Counted from the stretch's first letter, positions 34,001 through 42,380 are shown. The stretch is 47,518 nt of DNA from Streptomyces sp. ISL-10 (GCF_018614575.1 NZ_JAGGOJ010000044.1:1-47518), one strand, 5' to 3'. Program-made: numbers and translations. The notes: generated from the sequence alone by a model not told the origin.

Positions 34001-35001
34001 AGGCCCTCCGGGGCGGCGAGCGCCGACGCCTGGGGAACCGACTGGCCGTCGAGCACGACGACGATGTGCGGCTGGTCCAGGAGGGGGTGGTTCCCGCCCT
34101 GGAAGCGGGGGCGTCCTTCCAGACGTGCGGCGAGCATGTCCTGCAAGTCCCGCGCGTCCGTGGTGATCAGACGCCGGCTGCCCGCGCCGTCACCCGGACC
34201 CGGAGCCTGCACGTGGGGAAGCCACTTCGCCCATTCCCACTGCGGTGCCGCGGCGGAGTCCGCGGCGAGGGCGATGACCAGGTCCTGGGGGGAGTGGAGG
34301 GCCGCGAGGGAACCCACCATCGCGCGTGCGGCAGAGCGCACGGAGTCGGGATCGCCGCTGACCGTCAAGTGGTAGAAGGCCCGCAGGGAAACGGCCATGG
34401 GCAGGCCGTCGAGTGTGCTGTGCGCGTTCAGGAACTGCTGCATCGCTCCCGCGGTGAGCGGCTCCAACTCGTCGACGGGAGCGGTCTCCGGAGCGATGAG
34501 CGGCGTGGCGAGCTGCTGGCTGCCCAGCCCGATGCGCACCTGCGCGAAATCGCCGTCGGCGACGCGGCGCTCCCAGACCCGGCTGCCCTCGGCGACGAGC
34601 GCCCACAACTGCTCGGGGGACGGGTGCAGATAGAACTGGGCATCCCGCTGGAGATGCGCAGCTCTGAGCACGGTACGCCGTGTCTGTGTGAGGTACTTGA
34701 GATAGTCGCGCCGCAGGTCCGCGAGCTGCCCCTGGGTGCCGCGCCGGTAGCGGACGAGCATCGCGATGGCCATGGCCACCGTCGAGGCGATCATCACCAT
34801 GCCCATGATCCGCATGATCGGATTCGGGGTCATGAAGAAGAAGACGACCGAACCGCCCATGCCGAGCATGGGCAGGAGTTGCATCAGCGCACCCTCCTGC
34901 TGCCCGCGGGGCAGCTCGGGCGGGGGTTGCAGCTGCACCTGCTCTCCGGGCACTTCGGACGGCAGGGCCCGTGGTGGGCGCTTGACGACGATCTGACTCA
35001 C
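31030..35001 (-). CDS. eccC: ESX motor ATPase EccC (fused EccCa-EccCb)
   Basis: FtsK/SpoIIIE-type motor that recognises and drives ESX substrates, 1,323 residues. Two N-terminal membrane helices lie near 45-85 (GGSVVFFFMTPNPI, MGMVMIASTVAMAIAML). Three ATPase domains follow, with Walker A motifs GATGSGKSE (about 474), GGPQSGKST (about 832) and GESESGKSN (about 1118). Walker B motifs are LVIDEFSE, VIDGWGNF and VVVDDYDL; the second lacks the catalytic acid, consistent with the weaker later domains of the family. One chain carries what mycobacterial ESX-1 splits into two proteins. GTG start at 35001. No EccA-type AAA chaperone gene is present in the window. Confidence 0.95.
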   Translation of the reverse strand: MSQIVVKRPPRALPSEVPGEQVQLQPPPELPRGQQEGALMQLLPMLGMGGSVVFFFMTPNPIMRIMGMVMIASTVAMAIAMLVRYRRGTQGQLADLRRDYLKYLTQTRRTVLRAAHLQRDAQFYLHPSPEQLWALVAEGSRVWERRVADGDFAQVRIGLGSQQLATPLIAPETAPVDELEPLTAGAMQQFLNAHSTLDGLPMAVSLRAFYHLTVSGDPDSVRSAARAMVGSLAALHSPQDLVIALAADSAAAPQWEWAKWLPHVQAPGPGDGAGSRRLITTDARDLQDMLAARLEGRPRFQGGNHPLLDQPHIVVVLDGQSVPQASALAAPEGLQGVTIIEVVPGDITGARGGLSVIVHPDSLQLESGHGLVYDGTPDRLSLEAAEALARQLAPLRIASGSDDDEPLLANLDFTDLLNLGDAASVDVSRTWRPRSQSERLRVPIGVGEDGTPVMLDLKEAAQEGMGPHGLCVGATGSGKSELLRTLVLGLAVTHSSETLNFVLADFKGGATFAGMSQMPHVAAVITNLADDLTLVDRMGDSIRGELNRRQEMLRDAGNYANIHDYEKARAAGAPLQPIPSLVLVIDEFSELLTAMPDFIEMFVQIGRIGRSLGVHLLLASQRLEEGRLRGLETYLSYRIGLRTFSAAESRAAIGVPDAYTLPNVPGSGYLKYGTDEMVRFKAAYVSGVYRSNQQAVLPGGPLPVDRRPVPFTAAPVAVRYVQPANQARVPDARPAEDDALADSVLDVIVRRLEGRGAEAHQVWLPPLDNPPPLDEILPGLAGVEGRGLTQPGYEGAGRLVVPLGVVDKPFEQRRDTLYRDFSGAAGHMQIVGGPQSGKSTLLRTLISAFALTHTPQEVQFYGLDFGGGGMSSVAGLPHVGGIASRLDPERVRRTVAEVYGILSRREEYFRSAGIDSIATYRRLRARGEISVTDQPWGDVFLVIDGWGNFRSDYEGLESAVVDMAARGLGYGIHVVLTASRSMEVRSNLKDHLMNRLELRLGDTMDSEVDRKVAANVPAGVPGRGLTPEKLHFMAAVPRIDSINSDSDLSEATAAMTQEVTRHWTAPGAPAVRLLPRELPAQSLPAGFAEPTRGVAFAIDENNLEPVFVNFERDPFFLVFGESESGKSNLLRLMIKQLTERYDGDSAKFFVIDNRRALLDVTPASHLAEYVPMSNNMDHHVDALADLMQRRTPSADVTAQQLRDRSWWRGPSVYVVVDDYDLVSTSSGNPLAKLTELLPFARDVGVRFIIARSAAGASRAGYESFMQRMMELGAQGVLLSGDPQEGDVLGGVRMRPMPAGRGIFVSRQRGNPLVQTGLMTSELS

Positions 35002-35219
35002 AGCTCACCAATTCCCTTGCCGGACGGAATTTTCCTATCGGCGCCCCCGTGGCGACGGGTTCCATCCGCGGGGAGGGATCCTACTTGCGTGGGGAGTCAC
35101 AGGTGGGCGGTAGGGTGGCGCGACGTGTTTGCGCGCCCCATGAACTACCGCAAAAAAAGGGTCATTCGGAGCGCAATGTCAGGCTTGCTAGCCAGGATCA
35201 CCACGAGGGGAAGCAGCAG
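35002..35219. promoter_or_regulatory. Divergent promoter region between eccC and eccD
   Basis: A 218-bp gap between divergent starts must hold both promoters. On the plus strand TAGGGT near 35112 with TTGCGT 20 bp upstream is the best pair, but the spacer is long. No gene is visible in it. Confidence 0.4.
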
Positions 35220-36725
35220 GTGAGTATGACGGCCCCAGCCACGGCCACCGGAGCCGGTCAGTCCGCCTCCACGACCGTGTCCAGCGGCGGCACCGGCTTC
35301 TGCCGGGTCACGGTCGTGGCACCGGACGGTCGCGTCGACGTCGCCCTGCCCGAGGACATCGCCGTCGCCGACCTCTACCCGGAGGTGCTCCGCCTGTCGG
35401 GCCAGAGCCCGGCACAGGGCGCCCCCGTCGGATACCACTTGGTGCGCCGCGACGGCACGGTGCTCGACGGCGGCCGTTCCCTCGCCGCCCAACGCATTCT
35501 CGACGGCGAGCTGCTGTCGCTGCGGCCCTTCGCCGAGTCGCTGCCGCCGGCAGTCTTCGACGACGTATCGGACGCGGTGGCGTCCGCCGTCGCCCGCGAC
35601 CGCACCCTGTGGAGCGACGACCTGATGCGCGGCTCCGGGCTCTTCGGTGGCTCGGTCCTGCTCGTCCTGCTCGCCTTCGCCCTGTGGACGGCCAAGCCCG
35701 GACACGACATGCACAGCCTGCCCGGCATCCTGGCCGGTGTCACCGGCGTTCTGCTCATGGCGCTCGCGGGCGTCCGCGCCCGGGTGTACGACGACCGCGG
35801 CTCAGCAGTGGCCCTCGGCATCGGTGCAATGGCGAACGCCGCGGTCGCCGGTTCCGGACTGCTGCCCCTCGCGCAGGGGGAGGGCGTGGGCAAGCTTCAG
35901 TTCCTGCTCGCCTGTGCCGCCGTCCTCGTGTGTTCGGTGATCCTCACGATCGTGGCCCCCGGCGGCGACGGCCCGTTCGTCGCGTTCGTCTTCGCCGCGA
36001 CCGTCGGCGTCCTCGTCACCTTCGTCGCCGTCATGACGAAGCTGAAGCCCGCAGAGACCGCCGCCGTCTGCGCGCCGCTCGCCGTCGGTGCGCTGGCCTT
36101 CCTGCCGGGACTCTCCACCCGGTTCGCCCGGCTTCCGATCGGCTTCGAGCCGCCGAGGTCCGGCGTCGGGGGCTACGACGCCGACCCTGAGCCCCAGGGG
36201 CCGGTCGACGCCGTTCGCATCGCCGCCCAGGTCCGCCGAGGCCACGAACTGCTCGTCGGCCTCGTCGGCGGCTGCGCGCTGGTCGCCGTCGGCGCCGCTG
36301 CTGTGCTCGGCTTCTCGGACAACGTGTGGGGGCAGCTGCTGGCACTCGCCACGGGCGTCGCCATGCTGATGCGGGCCCACCTCTTCCGTTACACCGCGCA
36401 GGTCGGCTGCGCGCTCGCGGCCGGTCTCGGCGCTCTCGTGCTGCTCGGGCTCGGGCTGTCCCTGAACCCGCCCACGGACCTCTTCCGTGACGCGCTCAGG
36501 GGCGAGGGCACCGCCCTGGACATCCGTACGATCTGGCTCGCCGCCGCGATCGCCGGAGTCGCCGCGCTGATCACGGCCATCGGCCTGATCGTGCCCCGCA
36601 AGGGCGTCACGCCGTTCTGGGGCCGCTTCCTGGAGGTCGCCGAGACCTTCGTGCTGCTGACGCTCATCCCGCTGTGTCTGGCCGTCTTCGACGTCTACCA
36701 CTCCATCCGGGCGCTGACGTCCTGA
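35220..36725 (+). CDS. eccD: ESX membrane pore protein EccD
   Basis: Polytopic ESX component, about 501 residues. An N-terminal ubiquitin-like (YukD) domain, about residues 20-105, shows FCRVTVVAPDGRVDVALPED and GYHLVRRDGTVLDGGRSLA. About eleven membrane helices fill the rest, ending at ETFVLLTLIPLCLAVFDVYH. Start: GTG at 35220, with GAGGGG nine bases upstream; the ATG two codons on is too far from it. EccD dimers enclose the large membrane cavity of the ESX complex. It stands alone on the plus strand between eccC and rpsO. Confidence 0.93.
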   Translation: MSMTAPATATGAGQSASTTVSSGGTGFCRVTVVAPDGRVDVALPEDIAVADLYPEVLRLSGQSPAQGAPVGYHLVRRDGTVLDGGRSLAAQRILDGELLSLRPFAESLPPAVFDDVSDAVASAVARDRTLWSDDLMRGSGLFGGSVLLVLLAFALWTAKPGHDMHSLPGILAGVTGVLLMALAGVRARVYDDRGSAVALGIGAMANAAVAGSGLLPLAQGEGVGKLQFLLACAAVLVCSVILTIVAPGGDGPFVAFVFAATVGVLVTFVAVMTKLKPAETAAVCAPLAVGALAFLPGLSTRFARLPIGFEPPRSGVGGYDADPEPQGPVDAVRIAAQVRRGHELLVGLVGGCALVAVGAAAVLGFSDNVWGQLLALATGVAMLMRAHLFRYTAQVGCALAAGLGALVLLGLGLSLNPPTDLFRDALRGEGTALDIRTIWLAAAIAGVAALITAIGLIVPRKGVTPFWGRFLEVAETFVLLTLIPLCLAVFDVYHSIRALTS

Positions 36726-36740
36726 ACAGCCTGGTACTCT
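36713..36740 (+). promoter_or_regulatory. Candidate rpsO promoter
   Basis: GCTGAC at 36713-36718 and TACTCT at 36735-36740 with a 16-bp spacer; the -35 hexamer overlaps the end of eccD. Transcription would start near 36747, leaving a leader of about 143 bases before rpsO, long enough for the S15 feedback site known in other bacteria. Confidence 0.5.
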
Positions 36741-36889
36741 GTGTGACGGCCGTTTGTGTACGCGATCCCCGGAGCCCTCAAGGCTCTGGAACAGCGCTCA
36801 TCGGACCTTCGCCTCCGAGTCACGGAAGCTCCCCTGAGACCAAGACCAGGGGCACTCGTGGGCGCATCGAACACCAAGAGGAGTACCGA

Positions 36890-37177
36890 GTGTCTCTCGA
36901 CGCCGCTACGAAGAAGCAGATCATCGCCGAGTTCGGCACCAAGGAGGGCGACACCGGTTCCCCCGAGGTCCAGGTCGCGATGCTCTCCCGCCGTATCTCG
37001 GACCTGACCGAGCACCTCAAGACGCACAAGCACGACCACCACTCCCGTCGTGGTCTGCTCATCCTCGTCGGCCAGCGCCGCCGTCTGCTGCAGTACCTGG
37101 CCAAGAAGGACATCCAGCGCTTCCGTACGCTGGTCGACCGGCTCGGCATCCGCCGCGGTGCGGCCGGCGCCAAGTAA
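36890..37177 (+). CDS. rpsO: 30S ribosomal protein S15
   Basis: Primary 16S rRNA-binding protein of the small subunit, 95 residues. Canonical S15: KKQIIAEFGTKEGDTGSPEV near the start, then SRRISDLTEHLKTHKHDHHS, RRGLLILVGQRRRLLQYLAK and YRTLVDRLGIRR-type end (FRTLVDRLGIRRGAAGAK). GTG start with AGAGGAG upstream. Gene order rpsO-pnp is conserved across bacteria. Confidence 0.98.
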   Translation: MSLDAATKKQIIAEFGTKEGDTGSPEVQVAMLSRRISDLTEHLKTHKHDHHSRRGLLILVGQRRRLLQYLAKKDIQRFRTLVDRLGIRRGAAGAK

Positions 37178-37186
37178 GACGTCGTG

Positions 37187-37224
37187 AAGGGAGCGGTTTC
37201 CCCGTGACAGGGGGCCGCTCCCTT
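37187..37224 (+). terminator. rpsO-pnp intergenic hairpin
   Basis: AAGGGAGCGG (37187-37196) pairs perfectly with CCGCTCCCTT (37215-37224) across an 18-base loop, ten bases after rpsO. No U-tract follows. In Streptomyces the rpsO-pnp intergenic hairpin is known to be cut by RNase III and to reduce readthrough, and this is very likely that element. Confidence 0.75.
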
Positions 37225-37475
37225 TGCCGTACGCGCGGCTGTCGTCGCGCTGTACGTGCGCGACGTACCGGACGGCAATTAGTCTGGTTGCAACAACGCC
37301 ACACTCATCGAGCGAGAAGACGCCTCCTCGCCGCCGGTCCTCGGTAGTGGCCCCCGGGCACATCCCGGGTGCTTCGATCGAAGACCGGCCCGCACACAAG
37401 GCGTGCTTCTCCGCCACCGTTCCGCCACCACACGGGTGCCGGGGCGAAAAGACGAACACGTAGGAGAAATCGCTA
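37225..37475 (+). promoter_or_regulatory. Structured pnp leader
   Basis: Holds a nested structure: GCCGGTC (37333-37339) pairs with GACCGGC (37383-37389), enclosing a CCCGGG pair (37353-37358 with 37364-37369) and the palindrome CTTCGATCGAAG (37372-37383), which competes with the outer stem by one base. A weak -10-like TTAGTCT lies near 37280; Streptomyces pnp is known to have promoters of its own between rpsO and pnp. A clear ribosome site (TAGGAG) precedes the GTG at 37476. Confidence 0.5.
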
Positions 37476-39692
37476 GTGGAGAACGAGACCCACTACGCCG
37501 AGGCCGTCATCGACAACGGCACCTTCGGCACCCGCACCATCCGCTTCGAGACGGGCCGCCTGGCCAAGCAGGCCGCCGGCTCCGCCGTGGCGTACCTGGA
37601 CGACGACACCATGGTGCTGTCGGCCACCACCGCTTCCAAGAAGCCCAAGGACCAGCTCGACTTCTTCCCCCTCACGGTGGACGTCGAGGAGCGGATGTAC
37701 TCGGCCGGCAAGATCCCCGGCTCCTTCTTCCGCCGGGAGGGCCGGCCCTCCGAGGACGCCATCCTCACCTGCCGTCTGATCGACCGCCCGCTGCGCCCGT
37801 CCTTCAAGAAGGGCCTGCGCAACGAGATCCAGGTCGTCGAGACGATCATGGCGCTCAACCCCGATCACCTCTACGACGTGGTCGCGATCAACGCCGCCTC
37901 CTGCTCCACGCAGCTGGCCGGCCTGCCCTTCTCCGGCCCCATCGGCGGCACCCGTGTCGCGCTGATCAAGGGCCAGTGGGTCGCGTTCCCGACGCACACC
38001 GAGCTCGAGGACGCCGTCTTCGACATGGTGGTCGCCGGCCGCGTCCTGGAGGACGGCGACGTCGCGATCATGATGGTCGAGGCCGAGGCCACCGAGAACA
38101 CGATCCAGCTCGTCAAGGGCGGCGCCGAGGCGCCGACCGAGGAGATCGTCGCCGCCGGTCTCGAGGCCGCGAAGCCGTTCATCAAGGTCCTGTGCAAGGC
38201 GCAGTCGGACCTCGCCGCCAAGGCCGCCAAGCCCGAGGGCGAGTTCCCGATCTTCCTCGACTACGAGGACGACGTCTACGCCGCCCTCTCCGACGCGGTC
38301 AAGGACGAGCTGGCCCAGGCCCTCACCATCGCCGGCAAGCAGGAGCGCGAGACCGAGCTGGACCGCGTGAAGGCCGTCGCCGCCGAGAAGCTGCTCCCGG
38401 CCTTCGAAGGCCGCGAGAAGGAGATCTCCGCCGCGTACCGCTCGCTGACCAAGGCCCTGGTGCGCGAGCGCGTCATCCGGGACAAGGTCCGCATCGACGG
38501 CCGCGGCGTCACGGACATCCGTACGCTCGCCGCCGAGGTCGAGGCCATCCCGCGCGTGCACGGCTCGGCGCTGTTCGAGCGTGGCGAGACCCAGATCCTG
38601 GGCGTCACCACGCTGAACATGCTCCGCATGGAGCAGCAGCTGGACACCCTCTCCCCGGTGACCCGCAAGCGCTACATGCACAACTACAACTTCCCGCCGT
38701 ACTCCACCGGTGAGACCGGCCGTGTCGGTTCGCCGAAGCGCCGCGAGATCGGCCACGGCGCGCTCGCCGAGCGCGCCCTCGTGCCGGTCCTGCCGACCCG
38801 CGAGGAGTTCCCGTACGCGATCCGCCAGGTGTCCGAGGCCCTCGGCTCCAACGGCTCGACGTCCATGGGCTCGGTCTGCGCCTCCACCATGTCGCTGCTG
38901 AACGCCGGTGTGCCGCTGAAGGCCCCCGTCGCCGGTATCGCCATGGGCCTGATCTCCCAGGAGATCGACGGCGAGACGCACTACGTCACCCTCACCGACA
39001 TCCTCGGTGCGGAGGACGCCTTCGGTGACATGGACTTCAAGGTCGCCGGCACCAAGGAGTTCGTCACCGCCCTCCAGCTCGACACCAAGCTGGACGGCAT
39101 CCCGGCCTCCGTTCTGGCCGCGGCCCTCAAGCAGGCCCGCGACGCCCGCCTCCACATCCTCGACGTGATGATCGAAGCGATCGACACGCCGGACGAGATG
39201 TCCCCGAACGCCCCGCGGATCATCACCGTCAAGATCCCCGTGGACAAGATCGGCGAGGTCATCGGCCCCAAGGGCAAGATGATCAACCAGATCCAGGAGG
39301 ACACCGGCGCCGAGATCACGATCGAGGACGACGGCACCATCTACATCGGTGCCGCCGACGGACCGGCCGCCGAGGCCGCCCGCGCCACGATCAACGGCAT
39401 CGCCAACCCGACCATGCCGGAGGTCGGCGAGCGCTACCTGGGCACGGTCGTGAAGACGACCACCTTCGGTGCGTTCGTGTCCCTGCTCCCGGGCAAGGAC
39501 GGCCTGCTGCACATCTCCCAGATCCGCAAGCTCGCCGGTGGCAAGCGCGTGGAGAACGTCGAGGACGTCCTCGCCGTGGGCTCCAAGGTCCAGGTCGAGA
39601 TCGCCGAGATCGACTCGCGCGGCAAGCTCTCCCTCATCCCCGTTGTCGAGGGCGAAGAGAGCGATGAGAACAAGGACGACACCGACAAGTGA
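37476..39692 (+). CDS. pnp: Polynucleotide phosphorylase (guanosine pentaphosphate synthetase I)
   Basis: Phosphorolytic 3'-5' exoribonuclease and RNA polymerase, 738 residues, cytoplasmic. Two RNase PH-like halves (first with FFPLTVDVEERMYSAGKIPG and FFRREGRPSE; second with SALFERGETQILGVTTL, YNFPPYSTGETGR and GSNGSTSMGSVCAS), then KH (VIGPKGKMINQIQEDTGAEI, about 590-610) and S1 (YLGTVVKTTTFGAFVSLLPG, about 650-670). In Streptomyces it makes poly(A)-like tails and was first described as a pppGpp synthetase. It overlaps the M16 peptidase start as GTGA. Confidence 0.98.
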   Translation: MENETHYAEAVIDNGTFGTRTIRFETGRLAKQAAGSAVAYLDDDTMVLSATTASKKPKDQLDFFPLTVDVEERMYSAGKIPGSFFRREGRPSEDAILTCRLIDRPLRPSFKKGLRNEIQVVETIMALNPDHLYDVVAINAASCSTQLAGLPFSGPIGGTRVALIKGQWVAFPTHTELEDAVFDMVVAGRVLEDGDVAIMMVEAEATENTIQLVKGGAEAPTEEIVAAGLEAAKPFIKVLCKAQSDLAAKAAKPEGEFPIFLDYEDDVYAALSDAVKDELAQALTIAGKQERETELDRVKAVAAEKLLPAFEGREKEISAAYRSLTKALVRERVIRDKVRIDGRGVTDIRTLAAEVEAIPRVHGSALFERGETQILGVTTLNMLRMEQQLDTLSPVTRKRYMHNYNFPPYSTGETGRVGSPKRREIGHGALAERALVPVLPTREEFPYAIRQVSEALGSNGSTSMGSVCASTMSLLNAGVPLKAPVAGIAMGLISQEIDGETHYVTLTDILGAEDAFGDMDFKVAGTKEFVTALQLDTKLDGIPASVLAAALKQARDARLHILDVMIEAIDTPDEMSPNAPRIITVKIPVDKIGEVIGPKGKMINQIQEDTGAEITIEDDGTIYIGAADGPAAEAARATINGIANPTMPEVGERYLGTVVKTTTFGAFVSLLPGKDGLLHISQIRKLAGGKRVENVEDVLAVGSKVQVEIAEIDSRGKLSLIPVVEGEESDENKDDTDK

Positions 39693-41068
39693 CGTCCCGT
39701 GGTTCCTCGGCGACGGCCCGTGCCTCCTCAAAGGCGCGGGCCGTCGCCCGTACCCAAACACTGCTCAAGGGCAAGGACGGCATCGGCACCGTCCGGCGCA
39801 CCACCCTGCCCGGCGGGCTCCGCGTGGTCACCGAGACGCTGCCGTCCGTCCGCTCCGCGACCTTCGGGATCTGGGTGAACGTCGGCTCCCGTGACGAGAC
39901 GCCGTCGCTCGGCGGCGCCACCCACTACCTCGAGCACCTCCTGTTCAAGGGCACGAGCCGGCGCTCCGCCCTCGACATCTCCTCCGCGCTCGACGCGGTC
40001 GGCGGGGAGATGAACGCCTTCACGGCCAAGGAGTACACCTGCTACTACGCGCGGGTGCTCGACACCGACCTGCCGCTCGCCATCGACGTCGTGTGCGACA
40101 TGCTCACGGACTCGCTGATCCTCCAGGAGGACGTCGACGCCGAGCGCGGCGTGATCCTCGAAGAGATTGCGATGACGGAGGACGACCCGGGCGACTGCGT
40201 GCACGATCTGTTCGCGCACACCATGTTCGGTGACTCCCCGCTGGGCCGGCCGGTCCTCGGCACCGTCGACACCGTCAACGCGCTCACGGCGGACCGCATC
40301 CGCCGCTTCTACAAGAAGCACTACGACCCCACCCACCTGATCGTCGCCGCGGCGGGCAACATCGACCACGCCACCGTCGTACGCCAGGTCCGCAGCGCCT
40401 TCGAGAAGGCCGGCGCCCTCACGCGTACGGACGCGGTCCCCACACCGCCTCGCGACGGGAGCCGCGTCCTGCGGACCGCGGGCAGGGTCGAGCACCTGAA
40501 CCGCAGGACCGAGCAGGCGCACATCGTTCTCGGCATGCCGGGCCTCGCCCGCACCGACGACCGGCGCTGGGCCCTCGGCGTGCTGAACACGGCGCTCGGC
40601 GGCGGCATGTCCTCCCGCCTCTTCCAAGAGGTCCGCGAGAAGCGGGGCCTGGCCTACAGCGTGTACTCGTACACCTCGGGCTTTGCCGACACGGGCCTCT
40701 TCGGCGTCTACGCGGGCTGTCGGCCCAGCCAGGTTCATGACGTCCTGGGTATCTGCCGGGACGAGCTCGACCGGGTTGCGAAGGAGGGCCTGTCCGACGA
40801 GGAGATCGGCCGCGCGATCGGGCAGCTCGCCGGCTCCACGGTCCTCGGCCTGGAGGACACGGGCGCCCTGATGAACCGCATCGGCAAGGGCGAGCTGTGC
40901 TGGGGTTCCCAGATGTCGGTCGACGAGATGCTCGCCCGGATATCTGCCGTCACCCCCGACGAGGTGCGGGCGGTGGCCGGTGACATCCTCGGGCAGCGCC
41001 CGTCGCTGTCGGTCATCGGCCCGCTCAAGGACAAGCAGGCGGACCGCCTGCACGAAGCGGTCTCGTAA
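39689..41068 (+). CDS. M16-family zinc metallopeptidase
   Basis: Peptidase of the pitrilysin/mitochondrial processing peptidase class, 459 residues. Inverted zinc motif HYLEH (HxxEH) in ATHYLEHLLFKGTSRRSALD, and the third ligand Glu in GVILEEIAMTEDDPGD about 75 residues on. The second half contains the non-catalytic M16 domain with GGGMSSRLFQEVREKRGLAY. No signal peptide, so it acts inside. The GTG at 39689 overlaps the pnp stop; the first 22 or so codons encode a biased Ser/Ala/Arg stretch that is also a strong hairpin. No other start codon lies before the conserved part. The gene follows pnp in many bacteria; its substrate is not known. Confidence 0.93.
   Translation: MTSRGSSATARASSKARAVARTQTLLKGKDGIGTVRRTTLPGGLRVVTETLPSVRSATFGIWVNVGSRDETPSLGGATHYLEHLLFKGTSRRSALDISSALDAVGGEMNAFTAKEYTCYYARVLDTDLPLAIDVVCDMLTDSLILQEDVDAERGVILEEIAMTEDDPGDCVHDLFAHTMFGDSPLGRPVLGTVDTVNALTADRIRRFYKKHYDPTHLIVAAAGNIDHATVVRQVRSAFEKAGALTRTDAVPTPPRDGSRVLRTAGRVEHLNRRTEQAHIVLGMPGLARTDDRRWALGVLNTALGGGMSSRLFQEVREKRGLAYSVYSYTSGFADTGLFGVYAGCRPSQVHDVLGICRDELDRVAKEGLSDEEIGRAIGQLAGSTVLGLEDTGALMNRIGKGELCWGSQMSVDEMLARISAVTPDEVRAVAGDILGQRPSLSVIGPLKDKQADRLHEAVS
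39709..39748 (+). terminator. 17-bp hairpin overlapping the 5' end of the M16 gene
   Basis: GGCGACGGCCCGTGCCT (39709-39725) pairs with AGGCGCGGGCCGTCGCC (39732-39748): 17 pairs, one of them U-G, with a six-base loop. It begins 17 bases after the pnp stop and lies within codons 7-20 of the M16 frame. No U-tract follows. It could limit readthrough, protect the pnp 3' end or be an RNase III site. Confidence 0.55.
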
Positions 41069-41092
41069 CCCCCTGGGTCTCGTAACCCCCTG
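41059..41092. repeat. 17-bp perfect tandem duplication at the M16 stop codon
   Basis: GGTCTCGTAACCCCCTG is repeated exactly, head to tail, at 41059-41075 and 41076-41092. The first copy contains the TAA stop of the M16 gene; the second lies just before the dapB ribosome site (AAGGAAGAG). Confidence 0.85.
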
Positions 41093-41105
41093 AAGGAAGA
41101 GTGCA

Positions 41106-41858
41106 ATGAGCAAGCTGCGCGTGGCTGTTCTCGGTGCCAAGGGCCGAATCGGCTCCGAGGCCGTACGAGCCGTCGAGGCCGCCGACGACATGGAGCTGGT
41201 CGCGGCCCTCGGCCGCGGCGACAAGCTGGACAACCTCGTGGAAGCCGGCACACAGGTCGTGGTCGAGCTGACGACGCCGGCATCGGTGATGGGCAACCTC
41301 GACTTCTGTGTACGCCACGGCATGCACGCGGTCGTCGGCACCACCGGCTGGACCGACGAACGCCTCGCGCAGCTGAACACCTCGCTCGCCGCCTCCCCGG
41401 AGACCGGCGTGCTCATCGCACCGAACTTCTCCATCGGCGCGGTGCTCACCATGAAGTTCGCCCAGCAGGCGGCGCGGTACTTCGAGTCCGTCGAGGTCGT
41501 CGAGCTCCACCACCCGAACAAGGCCGACGCCCCCTCCGGCACCGCCACCCGCACCGCCCAGCTCATCGCCGCCGCCCGCGCCGAGGCCGGCTGTGCGCCG
41601 CAGCCCGACGCCACCGTCACCGCCCTCGACGGCGCCCGCGGCGCCGACGTCGACGGCGTGCCGGTGCACGCGGTCCGCCTGCGCGGCCTCCTCGCCCACC
41701 AGGAGGTCCTGCTCGGCAGCGAGGGCGAGACGCTGACCATCCGGCACGACTCCCTGCACCACAGCAGCTTCATGCCCGGCATCCTGCTCGGAGTCCGCCG
41801 TGTCGTGTCCGCTCCCGGCCTCACCTTCGGGCTGGAAAACTTCCTCGACCTGGGCTGA
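41106..41858 (+). CDS. dapB: 4-hydroxy-tetrahydrodipicolinate reductase
   Basis: NAD(P)H-dependent reductase of diaminopimelate/lysine synthesis, 250 residues. N-terminal nucleotide-binding motif VAVLGAKGRIGSEAVRAVE, VVGTTGWTDERLAQL, the catalytic-site ELHHPNKADAPSGTATRTAQ (EhHHxxKxDAPSGTA), and C-terminal HDSLHHSSFMPGILLGVRRV. ATG with AAGGAAGAG upstream. The product of DapA, coded nearby, is its substrate. Confidence 0.97.
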   Translation: MSKLRVAVLGAKGRIGSEAVRAVEAADDMELVAALGRGDKLDNLVEAGTQVVVELTTPASVMGNLDFCVRHGMHAVVGTTGWTDERLAQLNTSLAASPETGVLIAPNFSIGAVLTMKFAQQAARYFESVEVVELHHPNKADAPSGTATRTAQLIAAARAEAGCAPQPDATVTALDGARGADVDGVPVHAVRLRGLLAHQEVLLGSEGETLTIRHDSLHHSSFMPGILLGVRRVVSAPGLTFGLENFLDLG

Positions 41859-41870
41859 CCGGGGGCTCGC

Positions 41871-42323
41871 ATGCGCGCAAAGATCACGTACTTCGTCACG
41901 GCAGCCGTCCTGGTCGTCTACTTCGTCCTGGTCGGCAGCCGTGGCCTGATGCTGCTACGGCACGGCACCGCGCTCACCGTCACCTTCGGAGTGGCGGTGC
42001 TGATCCTGCCGGTGATCGGCCTGTGGTTCCTGTGGAAGAACACCCAGTTCGTCAGCAGGGCCAACCGGCTCGCGGCCGAGTTGGACGCCGAGGGCGGCCT
42101 GCCGGTCGACGAGCTGGTCCGTACGCCCGGCGGCCGTATCGACCGCGACTCCGCCGACGCGGTGTTCGCCAGGCGCCGCGCCGAGACGGAGGACTCGCCT
42201 CACGACTGGCGCTGCTGGTTCCGGCTCGCCGTCGCCTACCACGACGCGCGCGACACCCCACGTGCCCGCAAGGCGATGCAGCGAGCGATCGCCCTGCACG
42301 ACGGCAAGCCCGTGACCGACTGA
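41871..42323 (+). CDS. Small membrane protein with TPR-like tail
   Basis: 150 residues. Two membrane helices (about 6-26 and 35-57: ITYFVTAAVLVVYFVLVGSR; LTVTFGVAVLILPVIGLWFL), then a cytoplasmic part ending in a tetratricopeptide-like pair of helices (WRCWFRLAVAYHDARDTPRA, KAMQRAIALHD). Unnamed family that I recall following dapB in Streptomyces. The role is unknown. It begins 12 bp after dapB and is probably cotranscribed. Confidence 0.85.
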   Translation: MRAKITYFVTAAVLVVYFVLVGSRGLMLLRHGTALTVTFGVAVLILPVIGLWFLWKNTQFVSRANRLAAELDAEGGLPVDELVRTPGGRIDRDSADAVFARRRAETEDSPHDWRCWFRLAVAYHDARDTPRARKAMQRAIALHDGKPVTD

Positions 42324-42380
42324 CAGCCCATGACCGAGTGACAGCCCGGGCGCGCGGCCCGGGCCGTCCGCTGTCGCCGG

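Noticed and set aside
37473..39761. 762-aa ORF antisense to pnp
   Set aside because: Shadow of a GC-rich gene: it mirrors pnp end to end, has no domain, and shows the Asp/Leu/Gly/Val bias typical of complementary frames.
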